Source: Sialis fuliginosa
Taxonomy: Eukaryota; Arthropoda; Insecta; Megaloptera; Sialidae
Direction: 5' to 3'
Length of the DNA stretch: 64,000 bases
Assembly (NCBI GenBank): GCA_961205875.1
Contig: OY540812.1
Span: forward strand, 2,604,001 to 2,668,000
Shown: in pieces, positions 1 through 11,053 of the stretch
Layout: each line of letters begins with the position of its first letter
Numbering within the stretch: position 1 is the first letter of the stretch
Position numbers and translations under genes: made by a program
Notes under the pieces: model-generated
Databases searched by the model: none
What the model was told of the DNA's origin: nothing
Seen by the model: only the letters and a program-made list of their open reading frames with translations

Positions 1-608
1 AATTAAAAAAGTATAGACACAGCTTTAGAAAATCAAATAATACAGGTACTAATTTATTATTTATTACACATAATATTTATTCCCATAGACGGTGTGGTTT
101 AGTGTTTTTATTGCGTCTGAAAATGATTAGTTTAGAGTTTTGTGAACGCCATTTCAATGTGATTAGGCGAACATCACTTCTTGCGGCCGAGGTGAAAATT
201 GATCCGATTGTTCGAGATCAATAGGTCTCGAATCAAATGTATATCATTACACAAATAAGCTGTAATAGACTCTGATTGCTATGTAAATGGTTTGCCCAGT
301 TTACATTCTATCTGTTGGCCGCTTTTTGGTTTATAATGTGTAAGTGGAAACCGGCAGGCTTTGGAATAATCGATCACAGATTGTTTGTATTGTGAAGAAT
401 TGAATATATGTATCAATACTCATTGATTGGAATTATTATCGGAACAAATAGTTATTGATGAGAAACTCACTGAAACTGAATTACTGAAATTTTGGAATTT
501 AGAGATTAAATTTGTGTGCCTCACCCACATAAGTAAAACTTCTTTTGTTTTCATTAACTATTCGATTCAAATAAATAAAGTTAACGATTATTAAATTTTC
601 TCAAAATT
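1..608. other. Non-coding, no recognised feature
   Basis: AT-rich sequence without a convincing frame, RNA gene or repeat shared with the rest of the window. A small GC-richer patch near 170-200 has no recognisable motif. Confidence 0.4.
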
Positions 609-625
609 TTAGAGCATTGGAAATA

Positions 626-765
626 TGTCTTGGCTTCTGGGTACAATCCTCAATGATTTGGTCGTTCTGTCGGCCAACGTTTCATCACACATTGCAGTGG
701 ATTTGTACAGGTCTCTATTGAAAAACGATGTCCGATCAAATGATTGTACCCAGAAATCAAGATCA
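626..765. repeat. Small inverted repeat (foldback)
   Basis: The motif TCTTGGCTTCTGGGTACAAT near 628 returns in inverted, slightly diverged form near 742-765, separated by about 95 bp. A 63-codon minus-strand frame over it resembles no protein family I know and is probably incidental. A related motif (TTTGGCTTCTGGGTGTAAG) occurs near 35977. The arrangement suggests a short foldback or a remnant of a larger mobile element, directly abutting the family A copy that starts at 787. Confidence 0.4.
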
Positions 766-786
766 CCGAGGAGGCCTACAAGCTTA

Positions 787-1262
787 TAAGGTATTGGCAC
801 CAGTTATGGCCGCTATAAGAGCAAGGTTTACTGTTTTTGTGATTGATGGGCTTCGATCTTTTTTGTAATTCTCATGAACTCATGTTACTAATAAAACAAG
901 TAACTCTTTATTTAATCAATTTAATTACCAAAGTCTGCAAATATAATTTGTTTTTTAAATTATAGCCTTTTACTTTGTTTATGTTTTTTCTCCAGTAATG
1001 GATAAAGTAAAACCAGTGATGGACACTTGTTAATGATTACAAAATAATAAGTACTACGACACAAAAGACATAAAAGAAAGAATACTCAAATTTGAAACAA
1101 TGTAAAGCAGTTGCTATGACATATTGGCCGATTGTCATCAAATCACGCTGTAAGACAGTTAAACGTATATAGATTAATATTCAGAAATATCAATAAATAT
1201 TTCTAATTCAGTATATTTAATTAAAAAATAGTCATTACTGGGGTCATATCCAAGACTGGTGC
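787..1262 (-). mobile_element. Family A MITE, copy 1
   Basis: Starts with the family A terminus (TAAGGTATTGGCACCAGTTA) and its subterminal stretch (GCTCTTATAGCGGCC on the other strand), and ends with CCAAGACTGGTG. The interior is shared with the copies near 2926, 8851, 25881, 53529 and 55600. It has no coding capacity. The right end is cut at 1262, where a different repeat (CAGGGGTTATTTTAG) begins. Orientation is arbitrary: '-' means the end carrying the cluster near GCTCTTATAGCGGCC lies on the left. Confidence 0.65.
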
Positions 1263-1458
1263 AGGGGTTATTTTAGTGTGTAGTTGTAGCTTATTTCTGC
1301 AGTTCTAAAAATGAAAAGTGCAGTTGTAAAAGTCAATTTGTGTAGTTGAAACTATAGAATCACTTTTATCATAATTAGCCCGGTTCCAAGATTTTGAAGG
1401 CTGATTATGATAAAAGGGGTTCTTACTTAGTATACTGCAAAAATAAAACCGCCCCTGC
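1262..1458. mobile_element. Short MITE with CAGGGG termini
   Basis: Begins CAGGGGTTATTTTAGTGTG and ends with the imperfect inverse AAATAAAACCGCCCCTG. The left-end sequence recurs near 27058, where a second copy ends AAATAACCCCTG at about 27241. The copy here abuts, or interrupts, the end of family A copy 1. No coding capacity and no clear target duplication. Confidence 0.5.
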
Positions 1459-1622
1459 GCCAAACGCTAACGAAACTAGCTGACTGACGGCAGCCTGTAT
1501 CTCTACACCACAAATGTGACGTAATATCAAAAAATCAGCCTTTATAAAGTAGTTGTAATTTTTGTCGCTCACCTCCCCGACTATACATCCAATTGAAAAA
1601 TAACAAGTAGAAAAAAAGGAAA

Positions 1623-2340
1623 ATGTGCAGTTTGAAAATTTTCTTATATTCGCTAAATATCAACTACGCATATGCCTATCCTTTTTTAAAACAATGCATT
1701 CTATGTTGGGGTAACTCTGAGACTGCCAGTAGAGTGTTTATTAAACAAAAAGCTTTAATACGATGTTTCTTTGGTATGAAACAAATCACATCTTGTGCTC
1801 CATATTTCATAAAATATAAAATACTTACACTAGCAGGTATATATATCTTGCAAGCTTCACTCTATGTAAAACAAAACTTAGATGAATATCAAATGAGGTC
1901 TGACATACATAAACACAACACTAGGAATAAATATAACCTCTTAACTCCCAAAACTAATCTCAATGTTTTTAAAAACAGTCCTCAAGTATCCGCCGTAACC
2001 ATCTACAATAATCTTCCTAACGATATCAAAAATATTCATGCCTACAACAAATTTAAGAGAGAACTATTTAATATCAAAATGTTTTTATACTATAAAAGAC
2101 TTTCTTGCTAACAGTTGAATTACAAACATATTACATATACCTCACCTATGTATGTAGAGCCCAACAATTTGCAGTTACTATTTCTATATAATCTATATTT
2201 GTATGTAAGACAATACCTATTTGTTTTCTATTCTTATTTTAATTTTTATTATAGTTTATAAGTTTAAATTTAGATATTTTATACTATCGACAAATGTATG
2301 AGATCTGTAATGGTTTACAAAAATGCTAAATAAATAATAA
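1623..2340 (+). mobile_element. 5'-truncated non-LTR (LINE) retrotransposon, RT C-terminal part
   Basis: An open frame of 162 codons (1623-2111) matches the region just after the reverse-transcriptase palm of Jockey/CR1-like LINEs. It has a thumb-proximal ILCWGNS motif, then VFIKQKALIRCFFG, a Cys-containing SCAPYFIKYKILTL block, the HKHNTRNKYNLLTP motif (family form H-x-x-x-TR), and a terminal YNNLPNDIK followed by a FKREL-type helix. About 200 bp of AT-rich 3' UTR end in an AAATAAATAATAATAA-type tail near 2340, typical of LINE insertions. The catalytic palm, endonuclease and ORF1 are absent, so this is a 3' fragment created by incomplete reverse transcription. The methionine at 1623 is only the first in-frame ATG, not a biological start. 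The exact clade is uncertain. Confidence 0.8.
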
Positions 2341-2925
2341 TAATTTGTGTTTACATAGGATGGTGTGTATATGATAGCGCCGGAGAAGGTGCCAGTGTAA
2401 ACGTATAACGACAATCACGTAGTGCACGTGGTGTGAGCGTTGTGGTTTAGCACCGCGCGCGATACTAACGAGCCGTGCTAGTTGCTTTGTATTATTGTCG
2501 ATAACTAGATACTCGTACATGTTCGATGCGGTCATCTTGGGACCCACGTACAAACATCATCGTATCGTCAAAATAACTATTACTGAATGTGTACGTATAC
2601 CTTTTTAATATTAAAAGTTGAAAATTGTCACCGATTAAAGGAAATTTTTTGTATAATATAAAATTTCGGTTTGCAAAGTATTTGGACTCAAAAACTGTTA
2701 TTTTTTGGGTACAAGTTTGCAACTGGAAGAAAATTATTTTGTTCGAAAAAAAAAATTATAATTAACAAATAAAATATTTCTTGAAAGAAGAAACATCAAT
2801 ATCCATTAAAATATTGCTAGAAAAAAATTACCCTATAAAAATTGATTCTTTTTTCAGATTTTTTTTTCAAATTGGAATGTATTTCAGTTATAGAGTTAAA
2901 AAAGAATGTAAAAAATATGTAAATT
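2341..2925. other. Non-coding, GC-richer patch 2380-2490
   Basis: About 100 bp near 2380-2490 is clearly richer in G+C and CpG than its surroundings, with palindromic GTGCAC/GCACGTG and GCGCGCG strings. No exon, RNA or repeat match is visible. It might be a regulatory island or the flank of the LINE insertion. The rest is poly-A/T-rich. Confidence 0.3.
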
Positions 2926-3410
2926 TTATGAACTCATGTTACTAATAAAACAAGTAACTCTTTATTTAATCAATTTAATTACCAAAGTCTTCAAATATAG
3001 TTTTTTTTTTAAATTATAGCCTTTTATTTTGTTTATGTTTTTTTTCCAGTAATGGATAAAGTAAAACCAGTAATGAGCATGAAGTGATGGACACTTTAAA
3101 CAAAATGATAAGTACTACGACACAAAAATCGTCAAATTTGAAACAATGTAAAGCAGTTTCTATGATAATATAATAATAAATAAATAAATTATAATAACAT
3201 AATAATTATAATAACAATTAGTTTTAATGTTAGTTTAAATGTCAACTATTTTAACACCTATTGGCCGATTGTCATCAAATCACGCTGTAAGACAGTTAAA
3301 TGTATATAGATTAATATTCAGAAATGGTAGTAATCAAACATCAACAAATATTTATAATTCAGTACATTTAATTAAAAATTCGCCATTACTGGAGTCTGTG
3401 CCAATACCTT
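2926..3410 (-). mobile_element. Family A MITE, copy 2 (one end missing)
   Basis: Shares the interior of copy 1 almost base for base from ATGAACTCATGTTACTAAT to the end GTGCCAATACCTT. The terminus carrying the GCTCTTATAGCGGCC stretch is absent. Internal differences include a short AT-rich ATAATAATAA segment near 3165-3210. Confidence 0.65.
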
Positions 3411-3583
3411 CTCACTGAAATACTTTTAAAGACAATATAAAACATTTACTATTAATTAATTTTATAATTCCAAACAATTGATATTTATTTTTAAATCTGA
3501 ATGATACGCTAATGACTCGTAGAGCGATATGGTAACAAAACAACGCTAGGTAATGTGTTATTTGTCCTTTATCTTTCCTTGTC

Positions 3584-3921
3584 TAATGTCCGGTATTATA
3601 AAGGAGCTAACAAAATTTGCTAGCTAGCAATTACTTTCAAATGGGGTATTAATTCTGTACTAGTATCTATGGATTAGTTATGGAATTTAGAGCAGTGACA
3701 CTTCAACTAATTGTAACACAGTTGGCATCTTTCACCGTACAAAATAATTTTCATAATATCACCACTGTTTTAATACCGTTGGTATTTACCTAAGACGCGT
3801 CCGCGAAACTTGCAAAGTCTTCAACAAACTCCAAAAGAATTGTCATATAAGTTTGATATCTCACTTGAAAGTGCTTGTTAGCTAACAAATTTGCTAGGTC
3901 CTTTATAATACCGGACATAAG
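3584..3921. mobile_element. Family B MITE, copy 1
   Basis: Terminal inverted repeats TGTCCGGTATTATAAAGGAG and its inverse (CTTTATAATACCGGACA), each followed by palindromic GCTAGC-rich subterminal sequence. It is about 335 bp with no coding capacity. Other copies lie at 37613-37946, 51647-51942 and 50322-50596, with fragments near 12040, 33895 and 37403. Confidence 0.75.
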
Positions 3922-4093
3922 CTTTTTTCTGTATTGTGAAAAGTTTACAACCGCTGTTCTATTGTAACGACTAAATAATTGAAAACCTATGTACGAATAC
4001 GATATCTATTTGTCATATATAATGTAGAATTAAATAATACAGCTGATATGATACGGAATGTATTGTTGCTAATATAAAGCCGTCGTTAAGGAC

Positions 4094-4420
4094 CAGTGGC
4101 GTAGATAGCATTTTGCGATGGGGGGGGGGGGGGGGGGGGGATAAATAAAAAAATAAAGTTGGGGGGCCCTCAAAATATGCAAAAAAAATTTAAATAAATA
4201 TTATTATAATTTTTAATTGGATGACCTTTTTTTTTTGATCATATAGTTAAATTACTGAACCATTTATTACTAAAAAAAAGTCGTCCCATTCAAAGTTAAC
4301 CAATTTTTTTTTACTCTTCATTTACCACTTTTACTATTTATTTTACTAGAAGAGTTTCTCATGATATAGGCTCATGGGGGGTGATTTATCATCTTGATCC
4401 CCCCCCTATCTACGCCACTG
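4094..4420. mobile_element. hAT-type MITE (CAGTGGCGTA termini)
   Basis: Terminal inverted repeats CAGTGGCGTAGATAG and CTATCTACGCCACTG. The flanks TTAAGGAC (4086-4093) and TTAAGGGC (4421-4428) form an 8-bp target duplication with one mismatch, the hAT signature. A 21-base G homopolymer lies just inside the left end and a C run inside the right end. No transposase sequence. Confidence 0.8.
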
Positions 4421-5039
4421 TTAAGGGCATTATTGTAGTTGGCTATACACAAATGGTTATAATTTGCCCGTAGATTATGTACCTAATCAGTAGTTTTTTT
4501 ATTTGTATAGTTCATAATGTTTTTAAATATTAATGCGTGCATTATTAGGGGATATTAATATTACAGTATTATGTAATGATATTATTAGCTATATCGTATA
4601 TGAAATCTACAAATGTAATTATGTATAATTATATATGTAAAGGTATTGTATACATTATACATATACTGCATTTTAAATTGTTTAGCTTATACAATATATT
4701 ATGGATATTACTGATTTTTATAAATTTGCTCGGTAGCTAACACTATCTGCGGGGTATTATATGTAAACTAGTATCGCCTATGGTTGAAATTCTATTCTAC
4801 CAATATTTTACCTGCCCTAACGGCAACATACACACATGATTTTTATAAAATGTATACCATTTACATTACCATACATTTATTACCACTGTTTTAGAATCCC
4901 GAGTAAATTCGTATTGATTTGATACCTCGCAGATAGAGTTAGCTAAAAGCTAATTTCTTTATAATATTTGTCTTATAATTCAAACGAGATCGAGACGAGA
5001 CTCTAATGCCGTGTTGAGACCAAAGAAAACAATATAAAA

Positions 5040-6415
5040 AATACATCGTATTTAAAAATGCATAAGGTTTATTGCACTTTTGTCAAAAAGACACATAAAC
5101 TAACAAATAAGTAAATTTAATAGTTAATATCTCAGCTTGGCGCGATCCTACAGACTCAATTTTTTTTAAAATGTAGCTTACACTATTATCTTTAAGAGTA
5201 TCACGCACCCAAAGACCCTCGCGACCTCCTTCCTTTTTTTTAAACAAATTAAAACTCATAAACTAACAAAGAAGTAAATTGAATAGTTAGTATAATATAT
5301 TATACTAAATTACAAATCAAGTATTTTGATTGTGCAAATTTATAAACAACCTGTGGTGCTATGATATTTCGTAGTTTTTCCCAAAATCATATTTGAGTAT
5401 TAAAGCATTTATTTAAAAAATGAACTCACTATATCAAATTTGTGACTATAATTTGACATTGGACGGTTTTGTGAAGATCTTATCTCTCTATTACGTTCTA
5501 TGCACACGACATTCGCTCATTTACGTGTGGGGGGGAGGGGGGGGGGGTGACTGATTGAATTAAGCTAGCCGGAATTACATTATGGCTGTTTGTTTAACAA
5601 AACTTACCCAAAATGTACAACCATTTTTTTTATTTATTCAATTAATTTTTTGGTAGTGTTTTAGAATGATATTTATACCTATTTTGTTTAGCAAAGATGC
5701 CCATATGAATTTTAGAATAATAGAATATATAATTTAAAAAATTGAATTAACATATTCAAAATTAATAGTCTGTCCCTGCTGTTTCAAAAATAGTTAGAAA
5801 AATGTTCGTTATAGCGAATGTTCGTAAATCGAGAACTGCTTTTATTTAAGCACTGATACAAAGTCTATAGTTGTTGTCAGAACCCCCACATGGGGGGGGG
5901 GGAGATTAGACTTTAGTTTTGGGGCCCGGAGTATAGGAGCTCCAAATAAACATTCCTATGAGATTTATTTTCCTATTGAAAGACCTAAAAAAATTCATTC
6001 AAAAAACTGGTCGAAAAAAAGTTTCGTAGGTGGCCCTTGATGGAATGTGGGGGCCCTGGTTGTTATATATACTTGTATATCTAGATTTTTACACCATTAA
6101 CTAAGGGCACCAAGTATTCTAAGACCATCGTGACCCTTTTCCCCTATTATAAACAAATTAAATGTGATAAATTGATAAATTAACAAATAAGTTAAATAAT
6201 TAATATCTCAGCTTGGCGCGATCCTACAGACTCAAACTTTTTTTTAAATGTAGCTTACATCATTAACTTTAAGACTATCAAATGCCCAAAGACCGTAGCG
6301 ACCCCTTTCCCCTATTATAAACAAATTAAAATTGATAAATTAACAAATAAGTTGTATAATTAATATCTCAGCTTGGCGCGATCCTACAGACTCAAACTTT
6401 TAGTAGTTTAAGTTG
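5040..6415. repeat. Family C repeats, partly tandem
   Basis: A unit containing CTCAGCTTGGCGCGATCCTA occurs near 5131, 6207 and 6367; the last two are 160 bp apart in direct orientation and include a shared CCCCTATTATAAACAAATTA stretch. The reverse complement recurs twice at about 44720-44960. Between the units lie G-rich fragments (near 5529 and 5893) that look like hAT-MITE ends. Function unknown. Confidence 0.6.
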
Positions 6416-6429
6416 GTGTCAGGATTTTT

Positions 6430-6469
6430 TGTGGCCCCCTTAACCCCGGACCCCCAGGCTAGAGCCCTG
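6430..6469 (-). mobile_element. Terminus of a hAT-like element
   Basis: GCTAGAGCCCTG, preceded by a C-rich stretch (CCCCGGACCCCC), is a typical right end of CAGGGC-type hAT MITEs. No matching left end was identified, so the full extent is unknown. Confidence 0.4.
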
Positions 6470-6962
6470 TCAATCCCCCCTTTATAGACAATAATACAGA
6501 AATAAAAAAAGTAATTTAAAAAAACGAATATTTTATGTTCAAAATTTAGAATACCCTATATATATAAATTTCAATTTTAACAATAATTTACATACGCTGT
6601 AAAAGTCATAAAAAATAAATATTAGATTTTATTATCAGATTGAGATAACTGACCTTATTAAATGTTAATAAGAAAAGTAAACGCATTTAAATCTGTTTAA
6701 TGAAGCAATTTCTGAATGATAAAATACAATATTACGTGTGGAATTAAAAAATATAAATTACATATTAAATGTATGTAAGTTTATAAACAAAACCCCTTAT
6801 CGAAAAACGTGTGGTAATTGTTAATCTTAACAATCATCATATAAAATAAGCGAGAGTCCAAAGAAAACAATAAATTATTCGCTAAAAACAAAAAACGCTA
6901 CTCGGATCCGGTGCGAGTATTCGAGTATCTATACTTAGAGCTGGGAGTTAATATCAGTAAAG

Positions 6963-7333
6963 CAGGGTTTCGAACCGTTATTTTTTTCGTTTCGGTTTTC
7001 GTTCCGGTTCGAGTAAAAAAATATATTTCGGTTCGGTTCCGGTTTTTGTTCCGCAAAAAATAACGGTTTTTTCGGTTCAGCTCCGAGTGATTAATTAAAA
7101 AAAAATTATTTGTATTAAAAAAAATTTTTGTACCATAATTTAGAATATTTTATGGTACTTGTATGATAGTCCGAACGACAATTGAAGTTGGAAATAAGAT
7201 CATGTTAACGCGAGTATTTTATCATGTACTGAACCGTAAAAAACGATATTTTTATTTCGTTTCTGTTCCGGTTTTCGTTTCGGCAAAAAATAACGGTTTT
7301 CGGTTTTCGGTTCAGTTCCGGTTCGAAACCCTG
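6963..7333. mobile_element. hAT-type MITE rich in GGTTTCGGTTC repeats
   Basis: Terminal inverted repeats CAGGGTTTCGAACCG and CGGTTCGAAACCCTG. The flanks CAGTAAAG (6955-6962) and CAGTATAG (7334-7341) form an 8-bp duplication with one mismatch. The subterminal zones are built from many CGGTT/CGGTTTTCG copies in both orientations, as expected for transposase-binding repeats. A 70-codon frame inside (7163-7375) is incidental. Confidence 0.8.
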
Positions 7334-7341
7334 CAGTATAG

Positions 7342-7745
7342 AATAGGTATGATGCCAGTAACAAAGTATTACTGAAATTATGATTTTAAATAATGAAATA
7401 GGTTAAAAAGATTCTAAGAAATGCATTTATTTTTATATTAAAAGCGAGATTAATATGATTTTTGTTAAAATAAAAACACAAAATACAGCAATCCGCCATG
7501 TTAGATAAAACACCATTAATATCTGCACTGTTTATAAATTATTTTGTGGTTTTAAATTATCAATTTGCTTAGTTTTGTGTTACAAAAACTAAAACCGAGA
7601 AACGTTTGCGATGGAACAAGGATTTATTATTGTTTACAAGGAGTCTTTACATAGGCGTGACATCAAAAATGCGCCATGACACCTGCGAGCGTTTTGGCGT
7701 CAAATTCATAATTAGTTTTAAAAGAGTCAATTTTTGTGATAAATT
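7342..7745 (+). mobile_element. Family D element, copy 1 (truncated)
   Basis: Begins near the GGTATGATGCCAGTAACAAA motif and shares about 400 bp with 14982-15660 (reverse) and 19340-20100. It includes GTGACGTCA-like, GAGAAACGTTAGCGATGGAA-like and CATGACACCTGCGAGCG blocks. No coding capacity. It diverges after about 7745. Confidence 0.65.
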
Positions 7746-9207
7746 GCGTCATCGCCCGTTTAGTTAAAAATGGCGACGCTGTCATAACTCTTTTTGTGAG
7801 TGGGCCGTAAATTTTGAGACTGCGATTTTGAAATATATTTCGTGAATCGGGCATGTGTTATATTTCGACGATAAAAGAAGTAATTTTCTACTTTAGAATT
7901 ATAATAAAATTATAGAAATCGTAACATGAAAATAAATTGTTTCTCAAGATAAAATTTACATTACAAATTAATATATAGGATGGCCCGTAAGTCTTGACCA
8001 CAGGAAAAAAATAATAGTCAAACAATGTATTATAATATAATCTGTTAAAAATGTCCGAAGTTGTAACTTGCAACATAATTTTAAAAATAACAGAAAATCG
8101 GGACACTGAATATAAAAATTTTAGATTCAATTTTTACATCGAGAAATAAAATTTTTAATTGTACCTAATATTTATTACGATATTAATCGATTAAAATCAA
8201 TTTTTAGTGTTATGTGCCAAATGTCCATCCGTCCATCTGTCTGTCACAAGTGATTTGCTCTGTAAAAATAATAATAATTCAAGAAAGAATAATTGTTAAA
8301 AAAGCATTATCTACTCAGAAGATTCGAATACTCGTAAATACCGAGTAGCGGCAGTTACGACCCCTGCGGACTTAACTTGAAATGCTAATGTGCTTGCATT
8401 ATACGAGTTAATTTGTTAGCGTTTGTGATTTCCATCTTCGTCGTAAATAACTCCCTTTCTACGTCGCTTCTCTTCTACCCACCAACGGTGTGTATATTGC
8501 TTAATTTAGTTGGTTTTTAGTTAAAATCTTGATAGGGCCTGGGTTCTTTCCACATTTTTATTTATTGGTCCTGAACCCGATTGCAATTATGATAAATATT
8601 ATGTAATTATGCATTCGGACTGTTTCTTTAAGAATACATTTCCGTATTAATATTTAATATTCAAATTAATGAAAATATATAACGTCTCATAGTTTGTGAA
8701 TTTTTATCAAGTTTGTAAGCTTGCAAGGATTTAGAATAGGGTTTAAAATCATAAGTCAGTTTTTTTTTTAACTTTTTTTTTTGGGGGGGGGGGGCGGTCT
8801 ACAGACTCACTTAGACTGAATTTAGTGACCTGTGTTCAAATATGAGTATATAAGGTACTGGCACCAGTCTTGGACTCTTGTTTAATAAAATGTATAACTA
8901 AATTAGAAATATTTTTTGATATTTGATTACATACTGCCATTATTGAATCATAATCTATAGACAATTAACTGTAAAACAACTTAATTTGATAACAATCGGT
9001 CAATGGTGGACAATTAAACTAGTTATTAATAGTGTAATCTATTTTTTAATTATTATATTATCATAGCAGCTGTTTTATATTGTTTCAAATTTTATGATTC
9101 TTTATTTTATAACTTTTGTATCGTAATTATTAGAAAGTATCACCGAGTGTCCATTACTGGTTTTATTTTGACCATTATTGGAGATAAAACATAAACAAAA
9201 TAAAAGG

Positions 9208-9386
9208 TTTATAACAAACAACAGACAAAAACTATGGTTATGACTTATCAAATAAAAATCCCCTAACCATAAAATTTGTAATAGTTTAGACTTACACGTG
9301 TTTCAATAGCAATACTATCATCATCAGAGTCCTAAAGACACATAGTGTCTTTACAATTTTTATGGTTGGGGGATTTGTATTTGATA
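9208..9386 (-). mobile_element. Small hammerhead-ribozyme retroelement, copy 1
   Basis: An insertion of 179 bp interrupts family A and is bracketed by the 11-bp duplication AAAATAAAAGG (9197-9207 and 9387-9397). On the minus strand it contains a hammerhead core. Its first part is inversely repeated after the ribozyme, so stem I can extend over about 35 bp. Minus-strand positions 9248-9207 are identical over 42 bp to 23334-23375, and the layout matches the 175-bp element at 35397-35571. Known relatives are hammerheads in Penelope-like elements and small non-autonomous retrozymes. It encodes no protein. Confidence 0.75.
9281..9337 (-). ncRNA. Hammerhead ribozyme (type I-like, short stem III)
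   Basis: Read on the minus strand: a stem I strand ending GACT, the invariant CTGATGA (9327-9321), a stem II hairpin with ATAG/CTAT pairing and a short loop, the invariant GAAA (9304-9301), a very short self-complementary stem III (ACACGTGT), then GTA as the cleavage triplet with the predicted cut between 9293 and 9292. AGTC follows and pairs with GACT; TAAA pairs with TTTA across a single bulge. All core residues of the family are present. The minimal stem III is like that of Penelope-type hammerheads, which may act as dimers. Confidence 0.75.
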
Positions 9387-9967
9387 AAAATAAAAGGCTA
9401 TAATTTAAAAAAATAAACTATATTTTCGGATTTTGGTAATTAAATTAATTTAATAAAAATATACTATTTTTAACATGAGTTCATAACAATTTCAAAAAAC
9501 AGTTACCTTGTTCTTAATGCGTCTAAGACTGGTGCTAGTGCCTTATATTAATCACTACTGCTTTTAGATCACCGATTCCTACTTAGTTATTAATAAATGC
9601 CGTACAACTGTCATTTAAATTTAATATCATTCAAAAAACGTTTAGTTGATAGATTTAAAAATTTTACTTTCTGATTCTCTTAAAAATTTCAGACCTCGCC
9701 ACTTATGTCAGGTAATGAACAATACTAAAAAATACAGTTACTATTTTTTGCACTTACAAATAAATAAACAAGCAATACAAAATTTATGTTTGAAATTAAA
9801 AACACCGAACACTAATATTCCTATTACAAGCTTTCAAACTAATTACAATTTTTTTTATTTTTGCAAGAACAAAATTAAAAACAATAAATAACAAATATAT
9901 CCATCTTACATTTGCCGAAAACAATACTGTGCAAATTAAAACAATAAATAGTACAACATCATCATAT

Positions 9968-10488
9968 AGTACGTTTACACAGCGCTTTTATTCCGGTTTA
10001 ACTACAACCGATGTAATAAAACCGTTTCAAGTGGTGCTGTTTACACATACGAGAATAAGTGACGTCAGCTGGAATTATAATTCCGATTTGAAATACGCTA
10101 TAAGATCTCAAAAATATTTCGTCTCTTTTATGTCCCACAAATCACGTTTCTTTTGTTTTCCATCTCTTCATCTCAGGTGTTTTAACCATATTTTAACTGA
10201 CGACGCTTTTTCAAATGTTATTACGATGAAATCCCTATACTCCGTAGATACTTATATTTTTTGAGGTTGGCTAAATAGGTATAACTATGTCCATGCAATT
10301 TACACGCATTTTTACTCCTGCTCTATTCCGGTTTACTTATGCTATTCCCGTAGACCAAGAGGAATAGCATAACTAAACCCGATTAGTTATGTCGAGTGTA
10401 AAGTGTAAAGACTTTTACACCCGGTTTTATTACATCGGTTATAGTTAAACCGGAATAAAAGCGCTGTGTAAACGTACTCATATACAGC
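9968..10488. mobile_element. MITE with ~57-bp terminal inverted repeats (family F)
   Basis: Starts AGTACGTTTACACAGCGC and ends with the inverse. The two arms match for about 57 bp with one visible mismatch and contain CGGTTTAAC and ACCGATGTAATAAAACCG. The flanks are CATAT on both sides (9963-9967 and 10489-10493), a possible 5-bp target duplication. A 111-codon frame spanning its left half is not similar to any transposase and is incidental. The superfamily is unclear. Confidence 0.75.
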
Positions 10489-10639
10489 GAAAAACTAGAA
10501 AGTCCGAGGCAACAATATTTATTGTACTAAAAAACAAACCAAACAAATCACCTGCAGAACAAACACAATAAGTATATATTAAATTATATCATTTCGATAA
10601 TGAAAAAAAAAATGTTCATAAAATCATAAATAATGTCTA

Positions 10640-10930
10640 GCACATTAGGCTTCGGGGATCTTCTCTTTGTATCAACACAATTAAAGAGCGGCATCTAATT
10701 TCAATAAAGCAATCATATAAATCATGGAAACGGCTAGCAATAAAAACAATTACCGAGAGAAACATTCACTAATTAAAAACAATAAAACGTTATTCAGTTT
10801 TCTGTGGAATAATAAATAAAAAAATCTATTATAAAACAAACAACCCTCGGCTAATTGGTTCCCTCCAAAATACATTAATCAAAATGACCGCGGCCGCTTC
10901 ATGGAGAATATAATGTTCGCGTGAGGTTTA
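10640..10930. promoter_or_regulatory. Candidate regulatory island, homeodomain-type sites
   Basis: Not shared with any other place in the window. It holds several CAATAAA-type (Hox/Caudal-like) sites and TAATT cores near 10700-10800, followed by a GC-richer stretch with GACCGCGGCCGC near 10886. It lacks repeat or coding features. The assignment rests only on uniqueness and site composition. Confidence 0.3.
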
Positions 10931-11053
10931 AATGAATACAAAATAAATATTATACCTACTATAATGCATCTGTCCATTTTGGACAATTAATTTTATAAAT
11001 TTACCAAATTTTGAATAGTTATATTATTGTTTTTTTTAGTCAGGATCGTACTT

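Larger units (their letters stand above)
8851..9545 (+). mobile_element. Family A MITE, copy 3, carrying a nested insertion
   Basis: Both ends are present: TAAGGTACTGGCACCAGTCT at the left and AGACTGGTGCTAGTGCCTTA at the right, flanked by TA-rich sequence. The element is interrupted at 9208-9386 by the hammerhead-bearing retroelement, which duplicated 11 bp of family A sequence. Without it, this copy is about 505 bp, like copies 1 and 4. Confidence 0.75.

Noticed and set aside
9929-10264. 111-codon open frame
   Set aside because: Begins outside and runs through the left half of a MITE with long inverted repeats; no similarity to any transposase and low-complexity composition.
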